Positions 48,756-57,371 are shown, counted from the first letter of the stretch. The stretch: 64,000 bases of DNA from an uncultured Paracoccaceae bacterium (GCA_947496605.1 CANMDF010000001.1:124001-188000), one strand, 5' to 3'. The notes: generated by a model from the sequence alone, not told the origin. A program made the numbers and translations.

Positions 48756-49004
48756 ATGACACCAGAGCAATTCAAAATGGCAAAGGCGGCTTTGGGGGTC
48801 AGCAACCCCGAGCTAGCAGAAAAGACAGGGCTTCATCGCAATACATTGAACAAATTGGACAAAGGTGAAGGCAAGGTTTCGACCGTGCAACACGTCCGTC
48901 TTGCTCTAGAAGCTGCGGGCATTCAATTCCTTGAAAGCGGAGATGTTGCAAAGAGTTTTGGTGTAGCTATTGAACGGAAAGCCGACTCGATCAACGGCGA
49001 ATAA
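48756..49004 (+). CDS. Small HTH (Cro/CI-type) regulator
   Basis: 82 residues with a five-helix XRE-like fold: FKMAKAALGVSNPELAEKTG as helices 1-2 and LHRNTLNKLDKGEGKVS as recognition helix and turn, followed by VRLALEAAGIQFLESGD typical of short mobile-element regulators. GAGG precedes ATG 48756. It reads divergently from the 48074-46757 operon, across three operator-like sites, and is followed 29 bases later by a recombinase gene it may also control. Confidence 0.85.
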   Translation: MTPEQFKMAKAALGVSNPELAEKTGLHRNTLNKLDKGEGKVSTVQHVRLALEAAGIQFLESGDVAKSFGVAIERKADSINGE

Positions 49005-49033
49005 ACCCCTGTGAGCTGTGGAGAGCGAGTAAG

Positions 49034-50467
49034 ATGCACGACGAATGGCGGCCTGACCTATCGAGCGAAACTGCAGTACTGCGACTAAAGCCAAGAAAGG
49101 CTGCATATTTTAACCTCATCCAGTTTTGTCGGCACATTGGAATCAACATCTATGACGATGGAACAGGATATTGGGTAGCCAGAGTTCGACGTAAAGATGG
49201 CGCTTACACCCAACAACGGCTTTGCCTTGCTTTTCACGGCGGGGTCTTTGAAGTCGACTTTGAAGAGGCGTGTAGGAGAGCAGATACTTGGTTCAATTCG
49301 GAGTCGGTCGCAAAATTAGCGTCTGAACCATATCCGCGTGGCTCCAAGTCGGCCATTTGTATCACTCCGATAGGAGATGTATTCTCGATGGGGCATGCGC
49401 TGAAAGACTATTTGGAATGGAAGCTTCTAGCGGCAACTACCTCGCACTTCACCGTACTTGTCAGCCTAGTCAACTACCATCTAGTCCCCCGGCTGGCTCA
49501 CATCCCCCTAGAAGAATTTGATGGTAAGGCCTTTCACAAACTCGCTTACGACGTTCTTGAGACTCCTCCCAAGACTGGAAAGGTAACACCGTCCCATCGC
49601 TACAATATCCGTCAAATGTCTGAAGATCAGTTGCGTAAACGGAAGAAGACTTTCAACACCCTTGTGGGAATACTTCGAGGAGCGATTTCGCTCGCTTGGG
49701 AGCGCGGTAATATCGAGAACGAGAAACCACTTCGTTCAATTCATCGGCTCCCCAATATTGATAGGCCCAGAGTTGTTTTTTTGGACCGGAATGAATGCCG
49801 TCAACTGATTGAAGCAAGCCACCCAGACCTGAAGAACCTGATCTTGGGAGCTCTCTATACTGGCTGCAGAGCCGGTGAATTGCGGGCCGCACTTGTTGGT
49901 GATTTCTCAGCGCACACCAAATCACTTTTTATCGCTAGTCCAAAGGGTAGGAGAACGCGTTATGTGCTTCTGCCTGACGAAGGAGTAGCGTTCTTCAGCA
50001 GAATTACAGCGGAACGTGGCGCTAGTGACAGACTCTTTCGCAAAAGGAACGGACGAGTATGGGGCGCTGAATACAAGTCGTATTTCCAACAGGCTAGAAC
50101 AAAAGCTAGACTACCAGATCACCTGACTTTTCATGGCCTTCGACACACTTATGCGAGTCAATTAATCCAGAGTGGCGCGTCACTCCTTAGCGTTGCTGAC
50201 CAGTTTGGGCATACCGACACCCAAACGGTCACATCAACCTATGGTCACTTAACACTAAGGGGGAGGCTCGAAGATGTTAATCAGAACTTCGAGGCCATTC
50301 TCCCTCTCAATGAAGCAGAGTTAACGGTGCCGGTTGAGGCAAAAATCGAACAAAACGAACTGTCCTTGCCCAAGTTTCGACACCAAGATCCGAGCTCTTG
50401 GCCAAGGTCCAATTACTCACGATTTGATGGTGCAATTCTAGCTGATTTGAAGCCGAGCCAATCCTAA
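49034..50467 (+). CDS. Tyrosine-type site-specific recombinase (477 aa)
   Basis: A complete tyrosine recombinase catalytic domain in the C-terminal half: Arg 279 (TGCRAGEL), Lys 304 (ASPKGRRTRY), His 367/Arg 370 (HGLRHTYAS), His 393 (FGHTDTQTV) and Tyr 403 (STYGHL). The N-terminal 240 residues contain a core-binding helical region and an arm-type leader. It is downstream of the HTH gene in the same direction and its end overlaps the opposing recombinase gene by 4 bases. It is internal to the island, so it may belong to an older nested element. Confidence 0.93.
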   Translation: MHDEWRPDLSSETAVLRLKPRKAAYFNLIQFCRHIGINIYDDGTGYWVARVRRKDGAYTQQRLCLAFHGGVFEVDFEEACRRADTWFNSESVAKLASEPYPRGSKSAICITPIGDVFSMGHALKDYLEWKLLAATTSHFTVLVSLVNYHLVPRLAHIPLEEFDGKAFHKLAYDVLETPPKTGKVTPSHRYNIRQMSEDQLRKRKKTFNTLVGILRGAISLAWERGNIENEKPLRSIHRLPNIDRPRVVFLDRNECRQLIEASHPDLKNLILGALYTGCRAGELRAALVGDFSAHTKSLFIASPKGRRTRYVLLPDEGVAFFSRITAERGASDRLFRKRNGRVWGAEYKSYFQQARTKARLPDHLTFHGLRHTYASQLIQSGASLLSVADQFGHTDTQTVTSTYGHLTLRGRLEDVNQNFEAILPLNEAELTVPVEAKIEQNELSLPKFRHQDPSSWPRSNYSRFDGAILADLKPSQS

Positions 50468-51456
50468 TGTGGACTAATCGGAGTTTCATTGAAGGCATCT
50501 GAGACCTTTGCCGCAGCGGACTGCGAGGCGAGCAACCTTCGCGCATATCGCGCAGGCATTTCAGGTGAAGTCCACCGTCCAGCCACCATTATGGAAGACA
50601 AATCGCAACCCAAGCGAAAAGCATCTTGGACACCGCCAACGCGCGTACTGTGCGCAGAGACATCAGTTCTTCCAGTACATCGTCTAATAATCCTCGATAG
50701 CGTGGCAGGGTCGATTGGTGTCTTGTTGCCACCCTTTTGCGATTTCGTAAGAATTGGTTGATCTGCCTTCATGCCAGCCTCATCAATCCAGTCGATAACG
50801 GCTTCAGTTCCCTTAGCAGACAGATAGGCATAAGCGCCTTGACCGTTTTGATCTGTCTTGGATCGGGTGACATAGAGCAAACTGCTTCCGTCATCTTGGC
50901 GCTGCAAGTCTTTAACACGAAAATTGCAGATTTCTGAAGCGCGGCACCAACTGTCAGTGGCAATCCACAGCAAAGCCTTATCTCGCTTCTCTATTCTAGA
51001 GTTACCTAACCGCGCAATTGCATCAAGTACTTCTTTCTTCCCCAAAGGAGGAGCTTGTTTGGTCGCTGAGCCGTACTTACGTTTAACGGACTTCAAAGCC
51101 AGCTCAACTAAACGATGGGTTGTCGGAGTAGGAAGGAAATGTGAGCGATGAAGTTCAGCTATGCCCCAAAGTCTTGTCTCAATAGTTGTCGCCGCAAGCC
51201 TACCTCCCATGTCGTCAACCCATGCCGCCACCGTAGAAGGTGAAATAGGAGGTTCTGCTTCAAGCCCTCTCTTGCCGCACCATTCTCCGAAATGTCTCAG
51301 GATCATCCGGTAGTGCCTTAGCGTCGTTGGTGCAAACGCCGCCTCAGAACGCTGTCTATATTCCTCTATCAGCTTCGAGCGCTGGTTGTCTGGTAGCCTT
51401 GAGAGCTCATTCAAGAGCTCGGTTCGTTGTGCTTGACGGTCATATGCGTAGCTCAT
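50464..51456 (-). CDS. Tyrosine-type recombinase/integrase (330 aa)
   Basis: A 330-residue tyrosine recombinase: core-binding domain in residues ~30-125 and catalytic residues Arg 172 (WCRASEI), Lys 200 (TRSKTDQN), His 269/Arg 272 (AHSTRVGG), Trp 295 in place of the second His (AGRWTSPEM) and Tyr 304 (ARYARR). All are compatible with activity. It lies tail to tail with the 49034 gene, sharing 4 bases. The protein is unlike that neighbour and unlike the terminal integrase. Confidence 0.93.
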   Translation of the reverse strand: MSYAYDRQAQRTELLNELSRLPDNQRSKLIEEYRQRSEAAFAPTTLRHYRMILRHFGEWCGKRGLEAEPPISPSTVAAWVDDMGGRLAATTIETRLWGIAELHRSHFLPTPTTHRLVELALKSVKRKYGSATKQAPPLGKKEVLDAIARLGNSRIEKRDKALLWIATDSWCRASEICNFRVKDLQRQDDGSSLLYVTRSKTDQNGQGAYAYLSAKGTEAVIDWIDEAGMKADQPILTKSQKGGNKTPIDPATLSRIIRRCTGRTDVSAHSTRVGGVQDAFRLGCDLSSIMVAGRWTSPEMPARYARRLLASQSAAAKVSDAFNETPISPH

Positions 51457-51538
51457 TTTCTTCTCCTAAACATCACATTGTTAGCAATTTGTTAACTTGT
51501 TCGGGACTAAACTAGATTGGAGTAAACGGAGATATGGA

Positions 51539-51691
51539 ATGAAAGAAAAAGCGCTTCAGCGTTGCCTCAATGAAATGGAAGCTGCCTTGGTTACATACAT
51601 TGAAAAGTATGGTGCGACTCGGCAGGCAAAAAAGGCGATCAGTCGCTTGACGATTGCACGTGCGGTGTGGGGCGACAATCTGGACAAATGA
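51539..51691 (+). CDS. Small hypothetical protein (50 aa)
   Basis: A 50-residue frame from ATG 51539 with GGAG 7 bases upstream. The product is basic and helical (LQRCLNEMEAALVTYIEKYG, then ARAVWGDNLDK). No family recognised. It is divergent from the recombinase gene at 51456 and might be a regulator or small DNA-binding protein, but there is no direct evidence. Confidence 0.45.
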   Translation: MKEKALQRCLNEMEAALVTYIEKYGATRQAKKAISRLTIARAVWGDNLDK

Positions 51692-51997
51692 ATTCAAAAA
51701 GGACGATGATTAACGCAATCCTCGCCAATAGTTCAGATGAGTCAGTCCCTCAGGCGACTGTTGTTAGGTTGTAGCTATCCTATTGCATAACTCATAAATT
51801 GCGCCGCCTTCAACGGCAAGCTGGAGGACCCGGAGGCGGCGCAACCAAAGAGAGAACTAGCTCCAAGACAAGGCACTATCTCTCACTCCGAGATACTACC
51901 ATAAGTAATGTTAATGAGAGTTAAATCAACTTAGGCAATTTCGTGGAAAAATCCCCTGATGATCTATTGTAACTCGATTACCTTGGCGAAAGCGAAA
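51692..51997. other. Gene-free stretch holding a strong hairpin
   Basis: 306 bases without a credible gene; AT-rich in the right half. The one clear structure is the inverted repeat at 51799-51844 described separately. A 41-codon frame beginning TTG 51799 within it has no ribosome site. Confidence 0.5.
51799..51844. repeat. 11-bp perfect inverted repeat with 24-base loop
   Basis: TTGCGCCGCCT (51799-51809) and AGGCGGCGCAA (51834-51844) are exact reverse complements, separated by 24 bases, in an otherwise AT-rich gap. It could be a small RNA fold, a recombination site for a nearby recombinase, or an old terminator. No T-run follows. Confidence 0.6.
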
Positions 51998-52264
51998 TTA
52001 TTGTTTTGCTTGGAGGAGGACTGCATTCGTTGAGTCTTGATCTTTTGGGCAGGCGTCACCAAAACAAATCATCTCCCGTTCAAGAAACACGAGCTCCCCT
52101 ACTGCGGTATCAACAAAGAACGCTTGATGTTCGTATGATATCAAAGTCACCTGAAGCGTGAGGCTTCCGTCTCGAGATACAAGTGTAACGTTCTTGCCCT
52201 CGGCATGAGCGCATTGGGCCGCAATGGTTAATACAGTTCCTAGAACTAAGCCGAAAAGTTTCAT
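51998..52264 (-). CDS. Small secreted protein resembling an N-terminal domain of phosphate-binding/OmpA-type proteins
   Basis: 88 residues from ATG 52264 (AAGGAA upstream). A signal peptide (MKLFGLVLGTVLTIAAQCAH) is followed by NVTLVSRDGSLTLQVTLISY, FFVDTAVGELVF and MICFGDACP. This matches, from memory, the N-terminal module of PstS/OmpA-type phosphate-binding proteins of Rhodobacteraceae, here standing alone. Two Cys may form a disulfide. It could be a remnant or a periplasmic modifier. Confidence 0.55.
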   Translation of the reverse strand: MKLFGLVLGTVLTIAAQCAHAEGKNVTLVSRDGSLTLQVTLISYEHQAFFVDTAVGELVFLEREMICFGDACPKDQDSTNAVLLQAKQ

Positions 52265-52693
52265 GGTTGTTTCCTTAGGTTCTACGGCCTCAATCACAAC
52301 AAAAGCTGAGGCCAAATGAAATTGGGTGAGAAATAACAAACTGGAACAAATCTAATCGTAGCAGATGTTCAACCTAAGAATGATTGAGGCGAAATTATTG
52401 CACTTTCAAGGTGACAAGTTGGCGGCGTAAGACTAGAACGATGTTAAGTCACCGAAAAGACAAGCAGCACCATCTCTCGTCTACGGCGAGCCCAGAATCA
52501 AACCTCTGAAAGCTCTCCTTCAATCGCAACAATTGCATCATCGATAATTTCTGACAGAAATACGGTTCGCCCAATACCGCGATAGCCATCGACCAACCTG
52601 AAGATTCAGTGCTTTACGTAAGGATAGACATCATTGGTAAGATCAAATTGCGCTGCAAAAGAATGAATGTCATCCCACGATAGGAAACAATGA
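52265..52693. other. 429-base stretch without intact gene; possible leftward gene remnant
   Basis: No intact frame with a ribosome site. On the minus strand, 52505-52680 reads protein-like pieces broken by a stop: FAAQFDLTNDVYPYVKH, stop, then VDGYRGIGRTVFLSEIIDDA. This may be a decayed gene between the virion-like gene and the small secreted protein gene. The right end near 52265-52290 holds the ribosome site of the leftward gene. Confidence 0.35.
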
Positions 52694-54454
52694 TTACCGG
52701 CCCTTGATTGCACGCATCAGGTTCTCCGTAGTTGCTGGACCAGCAACCGGGACCGCACCGCTAGCGCCTGCAAGCCCATTTGACGGCGCAACAATTGCGT
52801 CCATCAAAGCACGGCTAGCATCACTTTGACCTACTGAGATGCGTAACCCATCTGCTGATCGCCGCTGCAGACGATTACCTGCGCCACGCATTGTTGCGCC
52901 CGCTGCCGGGATAGCCAAGGCCCCGACACCACCACCGCCTAGGAAAGCCCCTCCAGTTAGCATTTGGCCAGAGAAACGATCAGGAGCCAAGATATTACCA
53001 AGGCCTCTAAGTGCACCAGCAGTTCCGCCACTACTAGCTATTTGCCGCATTGTTTGAATCTCTTCGTCTCTGAACCCACGCAATGCGCCTTTCCGGTTCA
53101 ACAATGATCTGAAGCCGCTAGCTAGGGCGGTCTCAAAGTTGGGCGAATTGCTGGCCTTCTCTATAACGCCCTCAATCGTTCCCATTCGTTGCAAGCGGCC
53201 CCATACTTCCCGTGCCGCTGCGACCTCCGCACCACCGTCCATCTGTTCAATGGCTTCATCGATGCGCCTGATCACAAGGCCGCCTAAACGGCGCTCATCT
53301 CTTTGCAAAGAGTCGGCTGCGTTCCCTGCAACTCGGCGAAGTTGGTCCATCGACCGCAAGGTTGCCGGTCCAGCGCTTAGCTCTTGCATTTCGTCTAGTA
53401 CCGCGCCCATCCGAGGATGCAATCGAGGGTTATAGCCTGCCTCACGTAAAGCGCTTTGCGTGCTCTTGGCGAGCCCTGCGATTGATTGCTGGGGGATTAC
53501 CCCGCCAGCCCGCTCAGCAGCAGCGTAGAGGCCCTGAGCTTCATCTGTAAGGCTTTGGAGTGTCGGTAGTACCTCTTGCGCCTGTGGCTTGCCAGAGAGC
53601 CGCTGAGCCGCTGCGCTGAATCCTTGACCTACACCTGTAAGCGCTCCACCTGTAGCAGCGCCCATAGTCCCACCTAAGAGGCTCCCGGTTATACGTTGCT
53701 CTGCGGTTTCACCTTCCATCGCGCCATAGGTTGCCCCAGCTCCAGCACCAACAGTTGCGCCCCGACCTATTCTGGTCCCTGCGTTGCGTCCAGCGTTCAC
53801 AAAGCCCGTAGCGCCTTTGCCGGGTCCAATGATTGCACCGGTGATCGCTGCCGTTGTTGAAAGAACGGGGTGCTGTTCGTCTAACTGGTTTTCCTGATCG
53901 CGGTAGAACTGAGTGCGGTCTTCAGCATTGCCGCGCCCAATCAGTGCATCTGCGCGCCCGGCCATCTCATCACCGACAAGGCCCATGGTCATGCTCTCAC
54001 CGCCCTTGTTGAGAGCAGCGCCTAGTCTTTCACCATAGTTCATTGTGGTGTCGTCATCATCACCGATGATGTTGTCGCGAAGCGCCTGCAACATACCGCG
54101 ACGGCTGACCGCAGATGTGTCAGCACGACTAGCGCGACGACCCGCTGAACCCAAATTCATACCAGCACCTTGACCATTTGCTCGGACATTTGGTGTTAGC
54201 GACGGCAAAGACGTGCTCGCGTTGACCGGTCGTGTTGCTTGCTGTTCCATTGAAGGCATGCTGACCTGTGATGGTGTTAGCGTTGCTTCTGGACGTGGGG
54301 CGGGTTGCTGCCGTCCTGCTGCTCGTGCGGCGGCTATCAACCGCTGTGCTGCTGGAATATCACCAGCACCATGTGCACGAACTGCCGCTGCCTTCAGCTC
54401 TTGCTCGGAATACTGAAGGCTTTTGGGTTGTGTTTGGGCGTCTATAATTTCCAT
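52694..54454 (-). CDS. Phage virion protein, ejection/internal-protein-like
   Basis: 586 residues. The N-terminus (EQELKAAAVRAHGAGDIPAA, then QRLIAAARAAG) is a repeat type common in internal virion or DNA-ejection proteins of podophages. A Gly/Ala-rich block at ~205-285 (GATVGAGAGATYGAMEG, LLGGTMGAATGGALTGVG) and another near 495-530 could insert into membranes. The middle is helical. No enzymatic motif seen. It is the only structural-type gene in the island and the last gene of its leftward series. ATG 54454 has AGG 5 bases upstream; a small hairpin (GGGGC/GCCCC, 54474-54486) lies just before it. Confidence 0.6.
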   Translation of the reverse strand: MEIIDAQTQPKSLQYSEQELKAAAVRAHGAGDIPAAQRLIAAARAAGRQQPAPRPEATLTPSQVSMPSMEQQATRPVNASTSLPSLTPNVRANGQGAGMNLGSAGRRASRADTSAVSRRGMLQALRDNIIGDDDDTTMNYGERLGAALNKGGESMTMGLVGDEMAGRADALIGRGNAEDRTQFYRDQENQLDEQHPVLSTTAAITGAIIGPGKGATGFVNAGRNAGTRIGRGATVGAGAGATYGAMEGETAEQRITGSLLGGTMGAATGGALTGVGQGFSAAAQRLSGKPQAQEVLPTLQSLTDEAQGLYAAAERAGGVIPQQSIAGLAKSTQSALREAGYNPRLHPRMGAVLDEMQELSAGPATLRSMDQLRRVAGNAADSLQRDERRLGGLVIRRIDEAIEQMDGGAEVAAAREVWGRLQRMGTIEGVIEKASNSPNFETALASGFRSLLNRKGALRGFRDEEIQTMRQIASSGGTAGALRGLGNILAPDRFSGQMLTGGAFLGGGGVGALAIPAAGATMRGAGNRLQRRSADGLRISVGQSDASRALMDAIVAPSNGLAGASGAVPVAGPATTENLMRAIKGR

Positions 54455-54536
54455 TTTACCTGTCTGCTTTCTGGGGGCTTTGCCCCTCTATGAATTGCCT
54501 GAACTATATCTCAAATCATGGAAAATTGCCATGAAA

Positions 54537-54929
54537 TTAAGGCTGAACCGCAGTGTTTTGAGCCGCTTTATAGGCAGCATTCCGACATTGCATTTCGTGG
54601 TCTAGACCGTGACCTATTGCGCTGTCTGCTTGCCGGACATGAAAGCGGAGCTGGTGCCTTTCATCGATCCAAACACTTAGATACCAATCCGCGTCTGGCA
54701 GTATCTCGGAAACCAGAAAACCTTCGGCAACACCCACTGAGAGCTTGATCACATGAGGGTCAGGTCCGTTGAGTAGAAAGTGATTGAAAGCCCGTTCTAA
54801 AGCACTCGTCGCTTCAGGGTCATCGATCAAGACCTCAGAACCATCGGCAGCCATTCCATAGCAATGTGTCGCCAGAGTTTTTGCCAATCGTTGGGCTGTG
54901 GCGCGGTCTTGTGGACTATTGCGCCGCAT
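54537..54929 (-). CDS. Hypothetical phage-like protein (130 aa)
   Basis: Not recognised. From ATG 54929 the 130-residue product has a helical N-terminus (RATAQRLAKTLATH) and a C-terminal part with VIKLSVGVAEGFLVSEILP and WYLSVWIDERHQLRFHVRQ, suggesting a small alpha/beta protein. It overlaps the upstream gene by 14 bases. A longer in-frame start at 55043 would overlap the upstream gene almost fully and is unlikely. Confidence 0.6.
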   Translation of the reverse strand: MRRNSPQDRATAQRLAKTLATHCYGMAADGSEVLIDDPEATSALERAFNHFLLNGPDPHVIKLSVGVAEGFLVSEILPDADWYLSVWIDERHQLRFHVRQADSAIGHGLDHEMQCRNAAYKAAQNTAVQP

Positions 54930-55164
54930 CGACTGGGTGCTCCTCTTGCATGCGGGCTTGGAATGCCTCGTAGCTTTCGCCCGGATTGCTGCTGATCGCC
55001 CCGGAAATTCTCCCGGGAACGATGCATCCGTAACGCGGATCACTTGGTGGCGAGGTGTCGTGCTTGCCCCGCAAAGGCACCAAGAAGATATGACTAAACT
55101 TTTCGGGGGTTGGGCCGCTCGCGGGATCTAAGGCGCGTAAACGGCGTTTGATTGATTGGCTCAT
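54916..55164 (-). CDS. Hypothetical small phage-like protein (82 aa)
   Basis: Not recognised. 82 residues from ATG 55164, preceded by AGGAAAG. The middle segment PEKFSHIFLVPLRGKHDTSP and the C-terminal ESYEAFQARMQEEHP suggest a small soluble protein. It is 10 bases downstream of the 55175 gene and overlaps the next gene by 14 bases, so it belongs to the leftward satellite operon. Confidence 0.6.
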   Translation of the reverse strand: MSQSIKRRLRALDPASGPTPEKFSHIFLVPLRGKHDTSPPSDPRYGCIVPGRISGAISSNPGESYEAFQARMQEEHPVDAAQ

Positions 55165-55174
55165 ATTGTCTTTC

Positions 55175-55462
55175 CTAGCTAAATGGGTGGCCATGAATGG
55201 ATGTGTGGGCTTCTTGGATGCGCTCAATGAACTGCCCTTCTGTCTCATCAGTCCTGCAAGTCAGCGAAACATTGGTTGCGCCAAGACGGGCCAAGACAGT
55301 TGCATGATGTATGCGCCCTTTTTGGATGCCTGCTTTTTGGCCACTAACGCTGACCGGGTTGTCCGTTCCACCGACGCCGACTGTGCGAACAGTGATCAGC
55401 GTGACCCTTTCGCTGTGTGGCTCATGTGGCACGAGTTTCGCTAAGCGGCCTCTCAGGTTCAT
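55175..55462 (-). CDS. Hypothetical small protein (95 aa)
   Basis: Not recognised. 95 residues; basic N-terminus (MNLRGRLAKLVPHE) and a beta-rich middle (VTLITVRTVGVGG, TNVSLTCRTDETEGQFIERI). The ATG overlaps the stop of the DUF5681 gene (ATGA at 55459-55462), so translation is coupled. Its conservation in a tight operon is the main support that it is real. Confidence 0.6.
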   Translation of the reverse strand: MNLRGRLAKLVPHEPHSERVTLITVRTVGVGGTDNPVSVSGQKAGIQKGRIHHATVLARLGATNVSLTCRTDETEGQFIERIQEAHTSIHGHPFS

Positions 55463-55902
55463 TTCGCTCGCTCCAATTCAGTGAGGCGCTTCTCGATTTC
55501 CGTTGTCTCCAATGTGCGGCGATAGGTTTCAATCAGGGCCATGACATGTGCACCCTCCGTTGGTGTCAGTTCGCCTTGCGATACTGCCAAGAGAACTGAG
55601 GCAGCACCGTTGGCTGCGTCATCCGCCGTCTTCATCATTGGCATGTCGAATTGAACCGGCGCATCCCGACGTGGTGGTGCGATCCGCTCAAGGCAAAGAC
55701 GCAATGCTGTGCCATCGCCCGCTAGCGCCATATCCAGCGCCTTCTGGGTGATCTGCTCCGCTTGGCCATCTAAGAGCTGCAACGTAGCTTGTGTTGCTCT
55801 GTGACGGCTTCCTTTGGGCTTGCCGGGATTGCCCGGAGCGAACGTGCCGTCGGAATTGCGACCATCCGATTTGTTTCCGCTGTTACGGTTTTCATTGGTC
55901 AT
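55459..55902 (-). CDS. DUF5681 domain protein, possible small-terminase-like
   Basis: 147 residues from ATG 55902. The N-terminus (NSDGTFAPGNPGKPKGSRHR) and the following ALDMALAGDGTALRLCLERI, APPRRD segment match the DUF5681 family, found in prophages and integrative elements, often near packaging genes. The C-terminus has a helical segment (VMALIETYRRTLETTEIEKRLTELERAK, positions ~120-147). A packaging or DNA-binding role is inference. It lies downstream of the TGTCC repeat cluster. Confidence 0.75.
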   Translation of the reverse strand: MTNENRNSGNKSDGRNSDGTFAPGNPGKPKGSRHRATQATLQLLDGQAEQITQKALDMALAGDGTALRLCLERIAPPRRDAPVQFDMPMMKTADDAANGAASVLLAVSQGELTPTEGAHVMALIETYRRTLETTEIEKRLTELERAK

Positions 55903-55948
55903 TTTTGGGTCCCTGTTTTTGCCCAACACGACGAGCGCAAAGAACACT

Positions 55949-56039
55949 GGGACAGGGGACAACCCTTATAGGGGGTTGTCCCTGTCCGTCCCGCCCGGGA
56001 CCGACCGGACTTGTCCGGGACATGTCCCTATTTGTCCCA
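55949..56039. repeat. Cluster of TGTCC/GGACA repeats with a long hairpin; possible origin or control site
   Basis: Within about 90 bases there are five TGTCC and three GGACA units, many extended to TGTCCC or GGGACA. The left part forms a hairpin of ~15 pairs with one bulge (55949-55965 with 55973-55987, loop near TTATAGG). The cluster fills the gap between the replication ATPase gene and the DUF5681 gene. Iteron-like repeats beside a replication gene fit an origin; a terminator or operator is the alternative. Confidence 0.5.
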
Positions 56040-56042
56040 CCA

Positions 56043-57371
56043 CTAGTCATCGTCAGAAACTTTCCATACGTTGTCGTCGAATTGTTTGATAAGTCCCTTG
56101 TCTAAAAGGGTATTCTTGGCCCGTCCGAAAGCTTTTCGTTGGGCTTCCGCGTTCTCGCTATCGGACAATCCGTGGCGGTCGCACATGATTCGCCACTGGT
56201 TTAGAGACACAATTGGACGGTTTGGGTAATTTGGCCCTGATATTGTCCTGCCATCTTGTATCAAAGCCTCTGAAAGAGCTTGCAAAGCTATGGCAGGTTT
56301 TCCGCTCACACGACGCTTTTGCTTTGTCTCTACGTCCTCGCAAAGGCGAGGCACTAGTGTTGTTTTTTGACCATCAGCCAGTGTTATCGGATCAAGCCTA
56401 AAGCCCCATTCACCGCTGCTGTCTGCGTCTTTGTGGCGGTCTACCTTTAAGACTGTGGTTAGGCTGCCCTTGTCACCTTCAGCGATCAAACGCGTGTCAA
56501 AGCTTCCCCAGAAGTGGGTATGCATGCGCGCCCTTGTGCTGTCTGCCCAGCCTGTGTGTGCAACCGTCAATACCGCGCATTTCATCGTGCGCATGATATG
56601 GTTAATGTTGCGAACCCAAGCGCGTGCGGTTTCGTCCGAAGTCTCTGGTCCCATCATCGATGCGCCAAAAATGTCGATCACAACAAGTTTGAATGAATGA
56701 GCCGGGTCCTCCCATTCGGTGGTTTCTTCACGCTCGGAGCAATTGATCGCACATGACCTGACTAGGTCATTTACTGCATTTTCATCATCAAGCGCGATTT
56801 CTTGAGGATAAAGCACTACGTCATTGCGCCTATTGCGCGATACATCGTGCGCATCATACCACCCGGGGATCCGTTGCTTTGCCACGCCGAGCGCGCCCTC
56901 AGTCGCAACGTAGAGTACTGGCCAGCCGTCTGTAATGTCGTGGCCGTGCCAGCCGTCCCTAATGTCGCCCGTTGCTATTGAGCAGGCCATATCAATTGCG
57001 AGGAACGACTTGAAACTGTTGCTCTTGCCAAACAGCAAAGCTGAGGTTTGCTCCATGATTAGACCGTCAATGAGCCAATCCGGTTCAGAGAGGTTCTCCA
57101 TGTCCTCATAGGATAGGAACTTGAGGGGTGGCTTTGGCCTCTGCACCGTTCGTGGCGAGCAAGGTGTTAGCTCATGGCTTGGATGGTCCTTTCTGGACCC
57201 GTCTGCCCATGAAACGCACCATTGATCGGTTTCTACCCCTCTAGAGCTGATGATACCGATTCCCGCGCCTTTCGGCGAAGTGACGTCTGCACCAGTTTTA
57301 AGAGTTGGGATTGCGCCAATACTGTTACGATGTGAATCAAGCTCGCCTGCCATTTCAGAAAAATCACGCAT
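56043..57371 (-). CDS. AAA-family (RepA/AAA_25-type) replication ATPase
   Basis: 442 residues from ATG 57371. The Walker A loop reads LLFGKSNSFKS (about residues 113-122), where Phe takes the place of the last Gly, a variant known among phage AAA_25 proteins. Walker B is KLVVIDIFG (~229). The sensor-like LTVAHTGWADSTRA follows. This group includes hexameric replicative helicases such as RepA. The C-terminal ~90 residues look like a winged helix (KNTLLDKGLIKQFDDNVW). The ATG overlaps the stop of the upstream gene (TGATG). Confidence 0.8.
   Translation of the reverse strand: MRDFSEMAGELDSHRNSIGAIPTLKTGADVTSPKGAGIGIISSRGVETDQWCVSWADGSRKDHPSHELTPCSPRTVQRPKPPLKFLSYEDMENLSEPDWLIDGLIMEQTSALLFGKSNSFKSFLAIDMACSIATGDIRDGWHGHDITDGWPVLYVATEGALGVAKQRIPGWYDAHDVSRNRRNDVVLYPQEIALDDENAVNDLVRSCAINCSEREETTEWEDPAHSFKLVVIDIFGASMMGPETSDETARAWVRNINHIMRTMKCAVLTVAHTGWADSTRARMHTHFWGSFDTRLIAEGDKGSLTTVLKVDRHKDADSSGEWGFRLDPITLADGQKTTLVPRLCEDVETKQKRRVSGKPAIALQALSEALIQDGRTISGPNYPNRPIVSLNQWRIMCDRHGLSDSENAEAQRKAFGRAKNTLLDKGLIKQFDDNVWKVSDDD

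Noticed and set aside
56976-57031. Walker A with Phe replacing Gly as a sign of an inactive ATPase
   Set aside because: The same substitution is, as I recall, common in phage AAA_25 proteins; Walker B and the rest of the fold are intact.
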